A program made the translations under genes and the position numbers. A DNA stretch of 43,980 bases from the NCBI GenBank assembly GCA_002393195.1, contig DGIK01000081.1, positions 1 through 43,980 on the forward strand, written 5' to 3'. Shown one piece after another: positions 42,835 to 43,980 of the stretch (its first letter is position 1; the number at the start of each line of letters is the position of its first letter). The DNA is from Bacteroidales bacterium UBA3824 (GTDB taxonomy: Bacteria > Bacteroidota > Bacteroidia > Bacteroidales > UBA3824). A model generated the notes under the pieces. That model worked only from the letters and a program-made list of their open reading frames with translations. It had not been told where the DNA came from and searched no databases.

Positions 42835-43980
42835 GAAATTGGCTATCTGTTTCTCCAATGCCTCAATTTTGACGAGGGCGTCGGCTTGTTTCTGTTTTTC
42901 GCGCTCAACCACTGCGGCGGGCGCACCAGAAACGAAACGCTCGTTGCTGAGTTTTTTCTCCACGGAGGCGAGGAAACCGCGAGTGTAGTCGAGTTCGGCT
43001 TGGAGTTTTTTGATTTCCTCCTCAACATCCACGCTGCCAGACATCGGGACAAAATATTCCACATTCTTGGCTACGAAAGTCTTGCTTCCGGGCTTTGCCT
43101 CATCGGTGCGAGCCAATGCGGAGAGGTTGCAATGCTTGATGACCACGCTGTCGAAATAGCCGTCGTACTCGCCATCTACAAGACGTGCAAATACCTCGAT
43201 GGCGTTCTTTTGTGCGATTTGGCTTTCCTGACGGATGGCGCGGATTTTGGCGATTACGTCCTTGGCGGTCTCAAACCTGTCGAGCAATTTTTCGTCATAA
43301 TTCTCAGCCTCGGGCATCTGCGCAACCATGATGCTCTCGCCGTCTTTGCGGGGCTCCAAGAGTTGCCATACCTCCTCCGTAACGAAGGGGATAAACGGAT
43401 GCAAAATCCTCAGCAACTTGTCGAAAAATCCAACTGTTGCGTCGTATGTAGCCTTGTCGATGGGCTGTTGGTATGCGGGCTTTACGCTCTCCAAATACCA
43501 CGACGAAAATTCGTCCCAGAATAGTTTATATACTGTCATCAACGAATCGCTCAGGCGGTACTCGGCAAACATCTTGTCAACGTCGGCGATGGTCTTGTTC
43601 AATTTGCCGGCGAACCACTCGATCGCCTTCTTTGCGGATTCGGGCTGCGGGATGTTGGCGTCAACGCTCCAACCCTTTACGAGGCGGAATGCGTTCCAAA
43701 TCTTGTTGGTGAAATTGCGACCTTGCAGGCAGAGGTCGTCGTCGTAGAGGAGGTCGCCGCCAGCGGGCGAGCAAAGCAACATGCCGATACGCACGCCGTC
43801 GGTGGAATATGTCTCCATGAGTTTGAGCGGGTCGGGGCTGTTGCCGAGCGATTTGGACATCTTTCTGCCAAGTTTGTCGCGGACGATGCCGGTGAAATAC
43901 ACATTGCGGAATGGAACGTCCTTCATGTATTCCTCGCCAGCCATTATCATGCGAGCCACCCAGAAGAAGATGATGTCGGG
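42826..43980 (-). CDS. valS: Valyl-tRNA synthetase, C-terminal part
   Basis: The frame runs off the right edge of the window, so only the last 384 residues are visible. They start with PDIIFFWVARMIM and contain the class I signature KMSKSLGNSPDP (the KMSKS loop that binds ATP), LLCSPAGGDLLYDD, the anticodon-binding domain, and a C-terminal coiled-coil arm (EEIKKLQAELDYTRGFLASV) typical of ValS. The protein ends IANFNA; the last codons and the stop lie inside a palindromic repeat element, so the C-terminus may have been shaped by that insertion. It is convergent with the hybrid regulator gene. Confidence 0.96.
   Translation of the reverse strand, partial: PDIIFFWVARMIMAGEEYMKDVPFRNVYFTGIVRDKLGRKMSKSLGNSPDPLKLMETYSTDGVRIGMLLCSPAGGDLLYDDDLCLQGRNFTNKIWNAFRLVKGWSVDANIPQPESAKKAIEWFAGKLNKTIADVDKMFAEYRLSDSLMTVYKLFWDEFSSWYLESVKPAYQQPIDKATYDATVGFFDKLLRILHPFIPFVTEEVWQLLEPRKDGESIMVAQMPEAENYDEKLLDRFETAKDVIAKIRAIRQESQIAQKNAIEVFARLVDGEYDGYFDSVVIKHCNLSALARTDEAKPGSKTFVAKNVEYFVPMSGSVDVEEEIKKLQAELDYTRGFLASVEKKLSNERFVSGAPAAVVEREKQKQADALVKIEALEKQIANFNA

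Overview
The window looks like chromosomal DNA of a Bacteroidales bacterium (phylum Bacteroidota). Four signs point the same way: a SusC/SusD pair followed by a hybrid two-component regulator, secreted proteases with a type IX secretion tail, SufBCDSE iron-sulfur genes, and many promoters of the Bacteroidota form TTTG-N19/20-TAnnTTTG read by the primary sigma factor, whose gene end opens the window. Genus cannot be fixed by eye. No rRNA, tRNA or CRISPR array was seen.

Layout. 1-2.3 kb: the end of rpoD, then a SiaB-type kinase carrying two ATPase modules in one chain and its SiaC phosphoprotein. 2.3-3.4 kb: ribD. 3.4-13.8 kb: a tandem duplication of the unit [C10 cysteine protease + convergent purN], with a broken IS1634-like transposase between the copies. 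The protease middles have diverged. The protease tails, the terminators and purN are nearly identical, and only the second purN keeps a recognisable promoter. 13.9-15.4 kb: a MurG-like glycosyltransferase and apt. 15.6-17.8 kb: sufE and a DUF59 protein, facing sufB. 17.9-19.4 kb: an AT-rich three-gene block (GHKL ATPase, STAS-like protein, BspA-type leucine-rich repeat protein). 19.5-23.7 kb: tatD, guaD, a small secreted protein, a radical SAM protein and mnmE.

23.7-29.0 kb: a GH5 glucanase and a GH31 alpha-xylosidase-like lipoprotein in one operon, divergent from a secreted beta-helix protein. 29.1-33.0 kb: sufC, an unusually short sufD, a membrane/coiled-coil protein on the other strand, and sufS. 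33.4-42.7 kb: SusC, SusD and a hybrid two-component system with no glycosidase beside them. 42.8 kb to the end: the 3' part of valS.

How the genes work together. The suf genes make a complete SufBCDSE machine but lie in separate transcription units across 17.4 kb, interrupted by carbohydrate, tRNA-modification and nucleotide genes. GH5, GH31, SusCD and the hybrid regulator could together serve beta-glucan or xyloglucan use, although they are split into two loci. Two ATPase/partner-protein modules (SiaB-SiaC and GHKL-STAS) are candidate phospho-switches. The GHKL-STAS-LRR block and the mosaic protease/purN duplication are the least explained parts. All functional assignments come from recognising sequence motifs by eye; no database search was run.
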